This document shows positions 10,415 through 22,627 of a stretch of DNA of 64,000 bases, piece by piece. The translations under genes and the position numbers were made by a program. How positions within the stretch are numbered: position 1 is the stretch's first letter; each line of letters starts with the position of its first letter. Under the pieces are notes generated by a model that saw only the letters and a program-made list of their open reading frames with translations, had not been told where the DNA came from and did no database searches. Source of the stretch: Campylobacter pinnipediorum subsp. pinnipediorum (GTDB taxonomy: Bacteria > Campylobacterota > Campylobacteria > Campylobacterales > Campylobacteraceae); the NCBI RefSeq assembly GCF_002021925.1, contig NZ_CP012546.1, positions 248,001-312,000 of the forward strand, given 5' to 3'.

Positions 10415-11341
10415 TTATCTAAGTAACGTAAAACCTATGCCTATTTTATTTGTGCTGTGGTTATAATCTATTAAACTTTCAGCGTATCCATTAAAGTATT
10501 GTAAGTATCCCAAAATTCCACCAAATAGTGGAAATACAAGACTTGCTTGAACCGCTCCTTTATTGTCTTTTAAATGAAAGTTGTTGCGCAATAGTAGTTC
10601 AAGTGATATATTTTTTGTAGTATACTTTGCTTTTATGTCACCATAACCCAAATAACGATAAATGTCTTTATTGTCGCTCAAGTCTCCTATATGATACCAA
10701 ACTCTAGGAGTTATGGATAGATTTCTAAAATTTAATTTAGAGCTAGCATATACCCTGTTCCAGCTTCTGCTTTTATCTTTACCTAGTCCATTTGATTCGT
10801 GTAAAACACCTATATCAAAGCTATTTATCCGTTCATTGTTTGTATATAGACGCATAAAAACTTCTGGCCTATAATTTGTTTCTCTAAAAGGCGAACTATG
10901 CTTTCCTGTTTGCCACCATGATGTTTGAGAGTATGCCATATAAAGATTGGCCCATTTCGGCAATAGTGAAATTTCTATCGGTTTTTTAATACTTATGTTA
11001 AATTTGGTTTCAAATTTTTGTCTATCGTTATTAGGGACACTAGAAGCATATGTACCTAAGAGCAAATAGTTTAATTCATGAAAACTTATACTACTTCCAG
11101 CAAAAAGTTCCCTAAAAAGTGCTTCATCTTTTGCTTTTGAATTGTTTATAATATCTGATTTAATGTGTTCTTCTGAACTTGAATCTTTTTCTATGTTCTT
11201 AGAGGCTAAGCTTTTATAGATATTCATTGCACCTTTTATATCGCCTGCTTCTTCTAGCTCATTCGCAAGGTTAAATTTATCAGCATCATTTGCAAATAAA
11301 TAAAAAGAAAAAATAAATAATATAAATAATGATTTATTCAT
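10415..11341 (-). CDS. pldA: Outer-membrane phospholipase A1 (OMPLA)
   Basis: Hydrolyses acyl chains of phospholipids in the outer membrane. 308 residues with a cleavable signal ending LFAND. The C-terminal two thirds is a 12-strand-type barrel. The catalytic set of OMPLA is present: His and Ser in VLHESNGLG and Asn in SRSWNRV, matching His142/Ser144/Asn156 of the E. coli enzyme. An extra Asn/Glu/Lys-rich helical segment of about 70 residues follows the signal, before the barrel. The gene overlaps the end of mobA by eight bases, so the two are co-transcribed; mobA-pldA neighbours are also known in C. jejuni. Confidence 0.92.
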   Translation of the reverse strand: MNKSLFILFIFSFYLFANDADKFNLANELEEAGDIKGAMNIYKSLASKNIEKDSSSEEHIKSDIINNSKAKDEALFRELFAGSSISFHELNYLLLGTYASSVPNNDRQKFETKFNISIKKPIEISLLPKWANLYMAYSQTSWWQTGKHSSPFRETNYRPEVFMRLYTNNERINSFDIGVLHESNGLGKDKSRSWNRVYASSKLNFRNLSITPRVWYHIGDLSDNKDIYRYLGYGDIKAKYTTKNISLELLLRNNFHLKDNKGAVQASLVFPLFGGILGYLQYFNGYAESLIDYNHSTNKIGIGFTLLR

Positions 11342-11954
11342 AACTTAAAGCCTTTTTTAAATCATCAGGATTATTTAGGTTTATCCCTTCATTATCACCA
11401 GAAAGTTCAACCCTAACTACATCACAAATTTTTAAAAGCTCTTTTATTTTATGCTTTCCATCCTTAGCTAATTTTTTTGCTTTATCTGCTACGCTAGGAG
11501 AAAAATAACCACAAAGTACATGATCTCTTTCTGCTTCACAAGCTATTACGATTTCAAAATCATCTTTTAGCTTAGACATATCTTTGATGCTCTCGGGTTT
11601 TAAAAAAGGCATGTCAACAGGTTGTATAAAAACTGGTTCATTAAAATGATGAAGTATACTAGCAAGTGCAATCATTGGAGAACTTTCATCGCTTTCATCG
11701 GCTATAAATTTAATGCTTTGATTAAGTTTAGCATTGTTAAATTTATTATTTTTTGCACTTATATAAACCTCTTTAAAAATAGATGATAGCTTATCTGTTA
11801 CATATGCAGATAGACTTGCCTTGTCTTTAAAAGGCATTAATGCTTTATCTATTCCCATCCTACTACTTTTGCCACCAGCTAATACCACACAAGATTGCTG
11901 TTGTTTCATTAATAAAAACCCATCACAACCATTATCTTTGCAACTATGTTCCAT
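11334..11954 (-). CDS. mobA: Molybdenum cofactor guanylyltransferase
   Basis: Transfers GMP to molybdopterin to make the guanine dinucleotide cofactor (MGD) used by enzymes such as formate dehydrogenase, which is encoded further on (fdhF). 206 residues. The nucleotide-binding signature VVLAGGKSSRMGIDKA lies at about residues 22-38 and QPVDMPF is the metal-binding aspartate region. I keep the first ATG because AAGGA precedes it at the right distance; an internal ATG (MKQQQ, residue 16) would remove a short Cys-containing extension (HSCKDNGCDG). First gene of the mobA-pldA pair. Confidence 0.92.
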   Translation of the reverse strand: MEHSCKDNGCDGFLLMKQQQSCVVLAGGKSSRMGIDKALMPFKDKASLSAYVTDKLSSIFKEVYISAKNNKFNNAKLNQSIKFIADESDESSPMIALASILHHFNEPVFIQPVDMPFLKPESIKDMSKLKDDFEIVIACEAERDHVLCGYFSPSVADKAKKLAKDGKHKIKELLKICDVVRVELSGDNEGINLNNPDDLKKALSYE

Positions 11955-12165
11955 TTTAATCCTTGTTGATTTTTTATTTTTATTTTATCTATTATTGACT
12001 TTTTGTCGCCTTATGATATCTTAAAATATAAAAAAATTAAATACACAATGCTAAAATTATTGTAGCAATTAAAATTAATTATTAACTATGATTTATAGAT
12101 AACGTATTTTTATTTAATATCACCCACTAAAATATTTTTATTTTTTTTATAACATTAAGCACATA

Positions 12166-12594
12166 TTAAGCATTACTCTTATATAATTCCAGCTCACGAT
12201 TTGAGAAACGGAGTTTATCTCCTTTAAAATATTAAGTCAATATTTTATTTTTAAACAAATCGTTGTTCTTTTAATTACAATTGTTAAGAGTCACAAGCAA
12301 GTTTTAATAAAAACAATTTTACAGGACTTGTTAAAGATTTAAATATCTAATCTCTTGTATATAAATACAGAAGTTTAACATCACAAGATATTATAGGATT
12401 AAAACTTATCTATATTATCTGTTAATGCTTTCCGTCTTGGGGATTATGTGTTTAGATTTAGTAACTACATAGTAAAAGTATAATTATTATATTTTATTTA
12501 TTATGTATAACAGTTACCTTTAACAAGGAAGTGATGCGAATTAGAATATAACAAAAAATATACTAACAACTTATTATGTATTAATAGGTAAAAA
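12166..12594 (+). promoter_or_regulatory. Second rRNA promoter and leader, in front of 23S
   Basis: The 44 bases 12166-12209 are the same as 7120-7163 before 16S, including TATAAT at 12182-12187. A boxA-like GTTCTTTTAA follows near 12266. The bases 12514-12537 pair almost perfectly with 15505-15528 after 23S and form its processing stem. The large-subunit rRNA therefore has its own complete transcription start, independent of 16S. Confidence 0.75.
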
Positions 12595-15500
<2,906 letters not shown>

Positions 15501-15639
15501 TTAAGCATCACTTCCTTGTTAAGGGTAAAACCTTATACAAGAAAAGATTGTTTGATAAAACAAGCTTTACTCTTAACGATATAATTTAACACAAACAGTG
15601 TTAAATAAGAGATTATATTTAAATCTTTTATTTAACACT

Positions 15640-15758
15640 GCTCGTGGCTATACAGACGAGGAAACGCCTTGCTCCATCTCGAACCAAGAAGCTAAGCTCG
15701 TCCTGGCTGATGATACTCTCTCTTACTGGGATGTCGGGAAAGTAAGTCGCTGCGAGCT
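15640..15758 (+). rRNA. 5S ribosomal RNA
   Basis: About 119 nt. The ends GCTCGTGGC and GCTGCGAGC pair as the 5S helix I. The central CATCTCGAACC-AAGAAGCTAAGC block is the conserved loop B/C region. It follows 23S by ~140 nt and is followed by T-rich sequence that probably ends the transcript. Confidence 0.9.
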
Positions 15759-15764
15759 TTGTTT

Positions 15765-16990
15765 ATTCTTTCTTTTTATAAATCCAATTAGTTTCTCTTT
15801 ATTCATATATCTTTATTTATTGTATATCTTTATTTCTTATTCTTTCTTATGTTTTTTTATTTAATAAATTTAAATTCTTTTTATTCTTTTATTTTATTGT
15901 GTTTTACTTGGTTATGATTAATATACAAGTGGTATATTTTATTTGATTGTGGATAATTGTTTTTTATTCTTTTTAAATCATTTAAATTCTTTTTGCTTAA
16001 TAGCTAGATGGTAGGTTTGTTGTTTATAGGAGGAATTTTAATAGCTCAATTAGCGCAGAATTTAATCTAAAAGGTTATGATTATAATCCATATAGAAATA
16101 ATTAGGAGCAAATTTATTAGAATATAATAATTATAAAATGTGCTAGCAAAATAAAAGAGTGAGCAGATAAATCAAATTTACAAAGATATAAAAAACAAAA
16201 CTACTTAAATAAACAAACTCTTCCTTAATGGACATATAAACAAAATAGAAATTTTACAATCACTAATCAACTCATTAAACAAATCATATTATAAAGTTAC
16301 AAGCAAATAATATAAAAACAACTGTAATTGTGTGATACTCCTACAGTATTTATATATAAGTTCTTTTATTTAAATAATATAAAAAAGATTAATTAGCTGT
16401 AAGTATACGAAGTACTTATGTACTGAAAGGTAAATTAGCGATTATTCCTGTTTCGTTCTTTATTAAAAATCTTAGTAAGTTTATCAATACTTTACTCATA
16501 TAATACTGCTATATTTATAGATAAGTATAATTGAATGCTTTATAAAAGTGTTATTTGATAATGTAGAATCTTTATAAGTATTATAAAAAATTTATAGTGA
16601 ATTGATTCATGTTCTTTTTTTGTTGATAAATTTATTTATCTATTTGTTTAAATGTTATAAATATGTATATTCACTAAAGATAATTTATTTAACTTTTATG
16701 AAGAAAAAGATTGATATGGTATTTTCTATGCTTATTCTTTTAATTTAATATATTAGTTTTTTAATTTTCTTTAGAGTCTTGTTGATTATTACTTAAAGAT
16801 TTTTTTGAATGCATATTTTATTGACCACAATAAATAATATAAATTTTATTTAAAATGCTTATAAATAATTAATTTTTAATATAATATTTAGTTACTTAGT
16901 TTGAATATTTGGGTTTAAAATGATATATTTTTGGCAATGGTTGTATAAATTTAATATTTAATTTATTAAATACATTGGTATAAATACTTT
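15765..16990. other. Long AT-rich gene-free region between 5S rRNA and cstA
   Basis: More than 1.2 kb with no credible coding frame. A segment near 16031-16095 has a tRNA-like look (TAGCTCAATTAG then GGTTATGATTATAATCC) but its stems do not pair properly, so it is at most a relic. Otherwise I see only AT-rich low-complexity DNA, suggesting an eroded region beside the rRNA genes. Confidence 0.45.
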
Positions 16991-17030
16991 TTTGTGTTAT
17001 AATAAATGAAATTTAAATGAAAAGGATTTG
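16985..17030 (+). promoter_or_regulatory. Promoter and ribosome binding site of the cstA-like gene
   Basis: TTTTTTGTGTTATAAT with the -10 hexamer TATAAT at 16998-17003, then AAAAGGA a few bases before the ATG at 17033. The A/T periodicity upstream fits Campylobacter housekeeping promoters. Confidence 0.6.
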
Positions 17031-17032
17031 CT

Positions 17033-18718
17033 ATGAATGCTGTATGGCTTATGTTGGTCGGCTTTGTTGTTTTTGGCTTTGGATGGTTTGTGTATTCTCG
17101 CTTATATGCATCAAAAGTTTTGGAACTTGATGATAATTTTACTACTCCCGCTCACGAATACTGTGATAATGTTGATTTTGTTCCAGCTAATAAATTTGTA
17201 TTGTGGGGGCATCACTTTACTGCGGTTGCAGGTGCTGCACCTATAGTTGGTCCAGCTATTGCTGTGCAGTGGGGTTGGTTGCCTGCATTTTTATGGGTTG
17301 TTATAGGCACTGTTGCTTTTGCTGGTATACACGATATGTCAGCACTTTGGGCTAGTGTTAGAAACGAAGGTAAGAGTATAGGAACTATTTGTACCAGATT
17401 TGTTGGAAGCAAAGTTGGTCAGTTGTTTATGATTGTTATATTCTTGGTTCTTCTAATGGTAAACGGTGCTTTTGGTGTGATTATTGCAAAAGAAAGTGTC
17501 GAGCATACAAGCACTATTATCCCTGCTTGGGGTGCCGTTGCTATAGCCCTTATAATGGGACAAGCTATTTATAAATTTAAAATGAAACTTGTGCCTGTTA
17601 CTATAGTAGCTGTTATTGCTCTTTATGCGCTTGTTCCGCTTGGTGTTGCTGTGCCTTTAAGTTTGCCTGATTCAATGTTTGGTCTTAATCAAAATGCTCA
17701 ATGGGTTGTACTTCTTTATATATATGCTGGTATAGCTTCTATACTTCCTGTATGGGCTTTATTACAACCAAGAGATTATGTAAATGGCATACAGCTTTTT
17801 GTTGGTCTTATCTTGCTTTATACAAGTATCATAATAGTTCATCCAACAGTTGCTGCACCTACATTTATACCCGCTATTACAGATAATCCTGGTGGTTGGC
17901 ATGTCGTAGTTCCTGTTTTATTTATAACAGTTGCTTGCGGTGCTATTAGTGGTTTCCATGGTATAGTAAGTTCTGGAACAACTTCAAAACAAGTTGATAA
18001 GATGAAAGATGTTCGTTTTGTTGGATATCTAGGTGCTATGGGCGAGGGTTCGTTATCACTTGCTACAATTATAGCTTGTGTTGCTGGACTAAGCTTAATA
18101 AATGCCGATTTAAATCTAGACACTTGGGCTGATTTGTATAAAGGTGGTACTGCGAGTTTCGTTGCTGGTGGTGGTGCTATTATTTATGAAGGACTTGGCA
18201 TTCCACAAGAAGCTAGTGCTACATTGCTTTCACTTATGGTTATCCTTTTTGCAGCAACCACAATGGATGCTGGTATTCGTCTTCAAAGATACATCATCCA
18301 AGAGTGGGGGGATATATATAATATAGGCTTTTTAAGAGGAAAAGGTATAGCTACTATAGTTGCAGTTATTACATCTTTTACTATATCTATGAATGGTGTT
18401 AGTGATGGTAAAGTTGCGATTTGGCCTTTATTTGGTGCTACAAACCAACTTCTAGCTAGTCTTACACTTTTGGTTGTTGCTGTTATTTTACTAAAATCTA
18501 AAAAATTCGGTGGTAGCTTGGTAGCTCTTGTTCCTATGAGCTTTATTCTTGTAATGAGCTTCTGGGGGGCGATTATAAAACTTGGTGATTATTATAATGA
18601 CCAAAATTATCTACTTACAACCTTAAATGCTATTGTTATAGTTGTAACACTTCTAGTTGTGCTTTCTGCGCTTAAAGTTATAAGCAAAATTTTAGCCGAT
18701 AAAAAGGCAGCCGCTTAA
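17033..18718 (+). CDS. cstA: Carbon starvation CstA-family transporter (short form)
   Basis: Inner-membrane protein of 561 residues with about 15-16 hydrophobic segments. Family blocks include WGHHFTAVAGAAPIVGPAIA (about residues 57-76), AGIHDMSALWASVR, SGFHGIVSSGTTSKQ and PLFGATNQLLA. CstA proteins import peptides or pyruvate. At 561 residues it is clearly shorter than the ~700-residue E. coli and C. jejuni CstA and resembles the compact form of the family, so the substrate is uncertain. It is the first gene of a plus-strand group with a tiny Cys-Cys protein and an ArsA-like ATPase; a hairpin at 18725-18756 separates it from them and may reduce read-through. Confidence 0.9.
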   Translation: MNAVWLMLVGFVVFGFGWFVYSRLYASKVLELDDNFTTPAHEYCDNVDFVPANKFVLWGHHFTAVAGAAPIVGPAIAVQWGWLPAFLWVVIGTVAFAGIHDMSALWASVRNEGKSIGTICTRFVGSKVGQLFMIVIFLVLLMVNGAFGVIIAKESVEHTSTIIPAWGAVAIALIMGQAIYKFKMKLVPVTIVAVIALYALVPLGVAVPLSLPDSMFGLNQNAQWVVLLYIYAGIASILPVWALLQPRDYVNGIQLFVGLILLYTSIIIVHPTVAAPTFIPAITDNPGGWHVVVPVLFITVACGAISGFHGIVSSGTTSKQVDKMKDVRFVGYLGAMGEGSLSLATIIACVAGLSLINADLNLDTWADLYKGGTASFVAGGGAIIYEGLGIPQEASATLLSLMVILFAATTMDAGIRLQRYIIQEWGDIYNIGFLRGKGIATIVAVITSFTISMNGVSDGKVAIWPLFGATNQLLASLTLLVVAVILLKSKKFGGSLVALVPMSFILVMSFWGAIIKLGDYYNDQNYLLTTLNAIVIVVTLLVVLSALKVISKILADKKAAA

Positions 18719-18724
18719 TCCTAT

Positions 18725-18756
18725 TTCTTGCCTTGCCTTTTTTGGCTTGGCAAGAA
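18725..18756 (+). terminator. Hairpin after the cstA-like gene
   Basis: TTCTTGCC and GGCAAGAA form the outer stem, with an inner GCC/GGC pair around a T6 loop. It lies between the stop of the cstA-like gene and the next start. No long T run follows, so it may be an attenuator or an RNA stabiliser. Confidence 0.45.
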
Positions 18757-18774
18757 TTATACAAAAGGATACAA

Positions 18775-19041
18775 ATGATAAAAAAAATTATTAAATTCTC
18801 ACAAGATCTTGAGAGTTTTTATGTTGGCATGCATAAAAGTGCCATTATGAAAGAAAATTCCGAAATTGACGATTTTTTTATGATTATCACATTTAGTGAA
18901 ATTTATGGTATAGAAAATCCTTATTCGCTTTATACACTTGAAATGCTTCCTGCTCTTATGCCAAAATTTCATCGTTGGCATCAAAAAGTTGGACTTAAGC
19001 ACTCATTCTTTGAAAATTTTCCATGCAGTTGCTGTTGTTAA
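18775..19041 (+). CDS. Small Cys-rich-ended protein resembling the cory-CC-star family
   Basis: 88 residues from the ATG at 18775, which has AAAAGGA before it. The protein has a helical body (FMIITFSEIYGIENPYSLYT, then LEMLPALMPKFHRWHQKVG) and ends CSCCC directly before the stop. From memory, the family called cory-CC-star has this same layout (FSE.LG.PNP..YYTLEL.P...F..WH...G...S then Cys-Cys-stop) and lies beside ArsA-type ATPases; its function is unknown. The ArsA-like gene starts 9 bases downstream, which fits. The terminal cysteines could bind a metal or form a disulfide; that is inference. Confidence 0.75.
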   Translation: MIKKIIKFSQDLESFYVGMHKSAIMKENSEIDDFFMIITFSEIYGIENPYSLYTLEMLPALMPKFHRWHQKVGLKHSFFENFPCSCCC

Positions 19042-19050
19042 AGGAGATAA

Positions 19051-20031
19051 ATGAAGAACAAAGAACTTCCAAAAGTTATATTTGTAGGTGGCAAAGGCGG
19101 TGTTGGCAAAAGCACTACATCAAGCTCGCTGGCAGTAGCCTTATCAAGTGGTAAAAATGCTAAAAAAGTTTTGCTTGTCTCAACAGATCCAGCACACAAT
19201 CTTAGTGATATATTTGATGTTGAGTTTAAAAACTCTATCACAAAAGTAGATGAAAAGTTAAGTGTTGCGGAGATTGATTCTGCCCTTGAGGCAAAAGAAT
19301 ATGTCCAAAAAGTAGCAAAAGATATGAGAGGCTTTGTTGGTGCATCAAGCTATGCACAAATAGATAATTATTTTGCGAAAATAGCTGATAGTTCTTCTAC
19401 TTTAGAGGCGGCTTTGTTTGAAAGACTAAGCACCATACTAACAAAAGAAATATCTAGTTATGACCATATCATCATAGATACTGCTCCCACAGGACATACA
19501 TTAAGACTATTTTTTATGCCAAAAGAGTTAAGGGATTGGAGTAAGACACTTCTTAGTATGCAAGAGCGAGGCGGAATGAGCGAAAAAGTACTAGGGCATT
19601 TAGATGGTGGTGACAAAAATAGATTTAGCGATCCAGATGGTTTTATAAGGGGTCGACTTATAGAAAAACTTGATGAAAGATATGCAAGATATAGCGCTTT
19701 TTCAAATTTAGTAAAAGATAGCAATAAATGCGGTATAGTTTTGGTTTTAAATGCTTCAAAGCTAGCTATAGCCGAAACACAACGAGCTATACAGAGTTTA
19801 GATCAAAAAGATCTTAAACCTTATGCTGTTGTTTTAAATAAAGTCCTTCCTAATAGTTCAAATGATGATTTTTTAAGCTCAAGAATCTCACAAGAAGCAC
19901 AATATGTAAAGCAAAGCGATAATGAGTTTGGAAAATATCATTATGCAAAAATACCACTTTTCAAAGAGGATATAACCAACAAAGAAAATCTTAAAATTTT
20001 TGGGGAAAAAGTGCTTGAAAGTATTATTTGA
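19051..20031 (+). CDS. ArsA/GET3-family ATPase
   Basis: 326-residue cytosolic ATPase of the ArsA/TRC40 class. The deviant Walker A GGKGGVGKST is at residues 13-22, STDPAH at about 44-49 and switch II DTAPTGHTLR at about 143-152. The protein is a single-domain form; no arsenic gene lies nearby, and the Cys triad used by arsenite pump ArsA is not evident, so arsenite export is not supported. The companions are the small Cys-Cys-ended protein and the CstA-like transporter. A role in handling a membrane protein or metal-linked client is possible but unproven. The start has a strong AAAGGAG site. Confidence 0.85.
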   Translation: MKNKELPKVIFVGGKGGVGKSTTSSSLAVALSSGKNAKKVLLVSTDPAHNLSDIFDVEFKNSITKVDEKLSVAEIDSALEAKEYVQKVAKDMRGFVGASSYAQIDNYFAKIADSSSTLEAALFERLSTILTKEISSYDHIIIDTAPTGHTLRLFFMPKELRDWSKTLLSMQERGGMSEKVLGHLDGGDKNRFSDPDGFIRGRLIEKLDERYARYSAFSNLVKDSNKCGIVLVLNASKLAIAETQRAIQSLDQKDLKPYAVVLNKVLPNSSNDDFLSSRISQEAQYVKQSDNEFGKYHYAKIPLFKEDITNKENLKIFGEKVLESII

Positions 20032-20049
20032 TTTATTTTTTGTGATAGT

Positions 20050-20075
20050 ATTAAACCCCTTTTTAAAGGGGTTAA
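20050..20075. terminator. Bidirectional terminator between the ATPase and transporter genes
   Basis: AACCCC and GGGGTT around a TTTTTAAA centre, with A/T runs on both sides, between two convergent genes. It would work in either direction. Confidence 0.75.
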
Positions 20076-20078
20076 AAT

Positions 20079-21422
20079 TTATTTTTTAAGCTTTTCAGCT
20101 TCTATTTTCATAACTCCTAAATGAACCATATAGCAACATAAAATGCATGCAACAACAGCAAACATTAAAAGATAAAAGCCATAATCCCAGCCATAATTTT
20201 TAGCCATATATCCTATAAGCGCAGTTCCCGAAAAACTACCAAGCACATAGCTTAAAAGACCACGAAGACCGGTGGCCGAACCAGCTGCAAAAGGCGGAAC
20301 AAGCTCTATAGTTTGAAGTGAGCTAAGGAACATAGGCACATATATAAAACAACCAATAATAGCAGCACCTAGTGTTACGGTAGTTAAACTTTCTCCGCCG
20401 TGATAAATAAACATAGCACCACCTACTATAACAAGAGAAATTATAGAAAGAGGCATTCTTCTACCTTTAAAGAAGCTATCTGTTAAATAACCTGCGGCTA
20501 TTGTTGAAATAATAGCCGACCATTCAAATATAGCAAATGCTATACTCATATCTTTTTTGCTAAATCCTTTTGTTTCTAGTAAGTAAAGCGGTAGCCATGT
20601 AAGAACACCAAATCGTATCATATATGTAAATACATCTATAAAGCTAACAAACCATACATTTTTATCTGTTAATATATATTTTTTTAGTATTTCCCAGCTA
20701 CTTAGTTTTTCACCATCTTCTTTTGCTGTTACTAATTCATCTTTGTCGTTGTTTAAAATTTTATTTAGCTGAGGAAGACCTTCATTATATGTTTTTCCAG
20801 CTCCAAAAATAGCAAAAATAGCAGATATGAAAATAACTACTGCAACAGGAATTATAAAATTTGCTGTTTGCCAGTGATCTGTGCCTAGCCAAGCAATTGC
20901 CCCACCGGTTATTGGTGCCACAAGTCCCCCGCCTACATTGTGCGATGTATTAAATATAGAAGTGATAAGACCACGAGACTTTCTAGGATACCAACTGGCA
21001 AGAACTACATAAGCAGGACCAGCGCCCATACCTTGGAATAATCCATTTAAACAAACCAATATAAAAAATAGCCAAAATGCTGTGCTAAATCCCATCATTA
21101 GGTTGACTAGTGCTGAAAGAACCAAACCAAATATCATAAACCACTTTGGATTCGCCTTATCTGCTAAAACACTCATAAAACCTTTACTAAAGCCGTAAAT
21201 TACAAGAGAGGTTCCAGATATTAATCCTATATCTGTTTTATCAAAGCCAAGCTCACTTTGTAGATATGGAGTTGAGAGAATGAAGTTGTTTCTTATGATA
21301 TAAAATGCAGCATAGCCGATAAAAATGCCAAAAATAGCATTCCACCTTTTGCGGTTGTAGGTTGCTAAGACTTCCTACTCAGGCACCATTTTTCCTTGCT
21401 TGGAACGTAAAAATCCAAACAT
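20079..21422 (-). pseudogene. OPA-family organophosphate:phosphate antiporter, interrupted by an amber codon
   Basis: Twelve-segment major facilitator of the GlpT/UhpT/UhpC family (sugar-phosphate or glycerol-phosphate exchange for phosphate). Family blocks are clear: IRNNFILSTPYL, IYGFSKGFMSVLADKANPK, GLFQGMGAGPAYVVLASWY and NTSHNVGGG. The natural start is the ATG at 21420-21422 with AAGGAG in front, giving 447 codons, but codon 16 is TAG (21375-21377) in otherwise undamaged sequence. No ATG follows until residue 83 (21176), which would miss the first two membrane segments. A single CAG-to-TAG change explains it, so inactivation looks recent. Ends at a shared terminator with the ATPase gene. 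Confidence 0.8.
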
Positions 21423-21728
21423 ATATTTCTCCTTATAAAATAAAATGTAAATTTATTTATTATAATCAATAAATAATAATATTTTTATAAAAACAAAACT
21501 AAGATACAAAATTATTTAATATGCCCAAGGCAAACAATAAGTTTTGTTGGATTTGTGTCTTGTAAAATGGTGCTAAAAATTGTAAATAAAATTTTTGAAT
21601 TATTATTGTGTTTTAATAGGCTTATTGTTTAGTCTCTTAAAATTGCTTAAAAAATCAAAACAACATAAAAAACTAAAATTAAAGAAAATTATGATTTGTA
21701 GTGGTTTATTAAAGAAAAATAAGTAAAA
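21423..21728. other. Gene-free region between the broken transporter and tmRNA
   Basis: About 300 bases, AT-rich, holding the transporter's promoter side and the tmRNA 3' flank. No reading frame or RNA gene is supported; no strong hairpin was seen. Confidence 0.4.
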
Positions 21729-22090
21729 TGGTGGAAGCGAGGGGGATCGAACCCCTGTCCAAAAACAAAACAACCACAACTTCTACATGTTTAGCAAAAG
21801 TGAAAAATTCACTAAGACATGCTCACTTTCCAAAACACTTATCCTAGCTAAGGCAAAAATTTCAACCTATATCGTGCCAAAATACAAATCTACACTATCT
21901 GGGTAGCTTGCAATCTTTTTTAGATAGCATCAAAAAGTGCAAGGCTCAACTGAACTTACGCAGCTTTAGCGTAAGCAGGAGCGAAATTAACGTTGTTTGC
22001 GTTTAAATTTAATTTTGAGCTTTTTACGCTTTGCTCAAAGCGACATGCCATCGTAGCCACTCTGCTCCTGTCGAAGCCAAGTCACTCCCA
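21729..22090 (-). ncRNA. ssrA: Transfer-messenger RNA
   Basis: 362 nt on the minus strand. The 5' end GGGAGTGACTTGGCTTCGAC and the 3' end GGGGTTCGATCCCCCTCGCT with CCA form the tRNA-like part. The tag reading frame (21958-22002 region) encodes ANNVNFAPAYAKAA followed by TAA, one residue different from the C. jejuni tag as I remember it. Rescues stalled ribosomes by adding this degradation tag. Confidence 0.96.
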
Positions 22091-22125
22091 TGTTTTAAGT
22101 TTATATTCTAATATCTTTTTAAATT

Positions 22126-22530
22126 TTAGTCAAGTTTTACCGGTATATTTATTATTAATGGTTCTAGAATACTAAAATATTCAGAGTCATTTTCTAAATC
22201 ATTTTTGTATTTTATGAATTGATCCCCAACTAGTAACAACCAGTCTATAAATTTATCATTTGCTGGACCTTCTATTTCTCTAGCTTCTGTGCAAATTTCT
22301 TCTGCTAATGTTGCTAAATGTATTATAGGCTCGAGGTGCATATATCCAGCTGCTGATTTTATATTGTGATAAATTCTAAATAGCTCTTTTATATTTTCGT
22401 TATATTTTGTTTTATTGCCAAGGCCTATTACGATTGGTTCTGAAATATCACACATTATTGAGTAGTGTGATAAGAATTCCTCCACAATCTCAAATGAATA
22501 ATCTATCTCTAAATTTTTTAATATACCCAT
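22126..22530 (-). CDS. Hpt-domain (histidine phosphotransfer) protein
   Basis: 134 residues, all helical, cytosolic. The motif RIYHNIKSAAGYM at about residues 52-64 matches the HxxKxxA/G phospho-histidine signature of Hpt domains, followed by the usual long helix with LATLAEEIC. It would pass phosphate between response-regulator domains or in a chemotaxis-type phosphorelay. No kinase or receiver gene is adjacent: tmRNA lies downstream and panB is divergent. Partners are therefore unknown. Confidence 0.75.
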   Translation of the reverse strand: MGILKNLEIDYSFEIVEEFLSHYSIMCDISEPIVIGLGNKTKYNENIKELFRIYHNIKSAAGYMHLEPIIHLATLAEEICTEAREIEGPANDKFIDWLLLVGDQFIKYKNDLENDSEYFSILEPLIINIPVKLD

Positions 22531-22627
22531 ATTTAATCCTTGAAAAACTGTAACCTAATTGTAACATTTTTTTTGGTAAAATACAAAGTGCAATAAATGC
22601 AATTAATACAAAACAAAGGTTTTTTAA

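Noticed and set aside
15598-15864. 88-residue frame covering 5S rRNA
   Set aside because: It runs through the 5S gene and ends in T-rich DNA; not a gene.
19051-20031. Arsenite pump ATPase
   Set aside because: The fold is ArsA-like, but no arsB, arsR or arsC lies near and the metal-binding Cys triad is not evident.
21375-21377. TAG as a recoded (suppressed) codon
   Set aside because: No pyrrolysine-type context exists, and other genes in the window end normally; a nonsense mutation is simpler.
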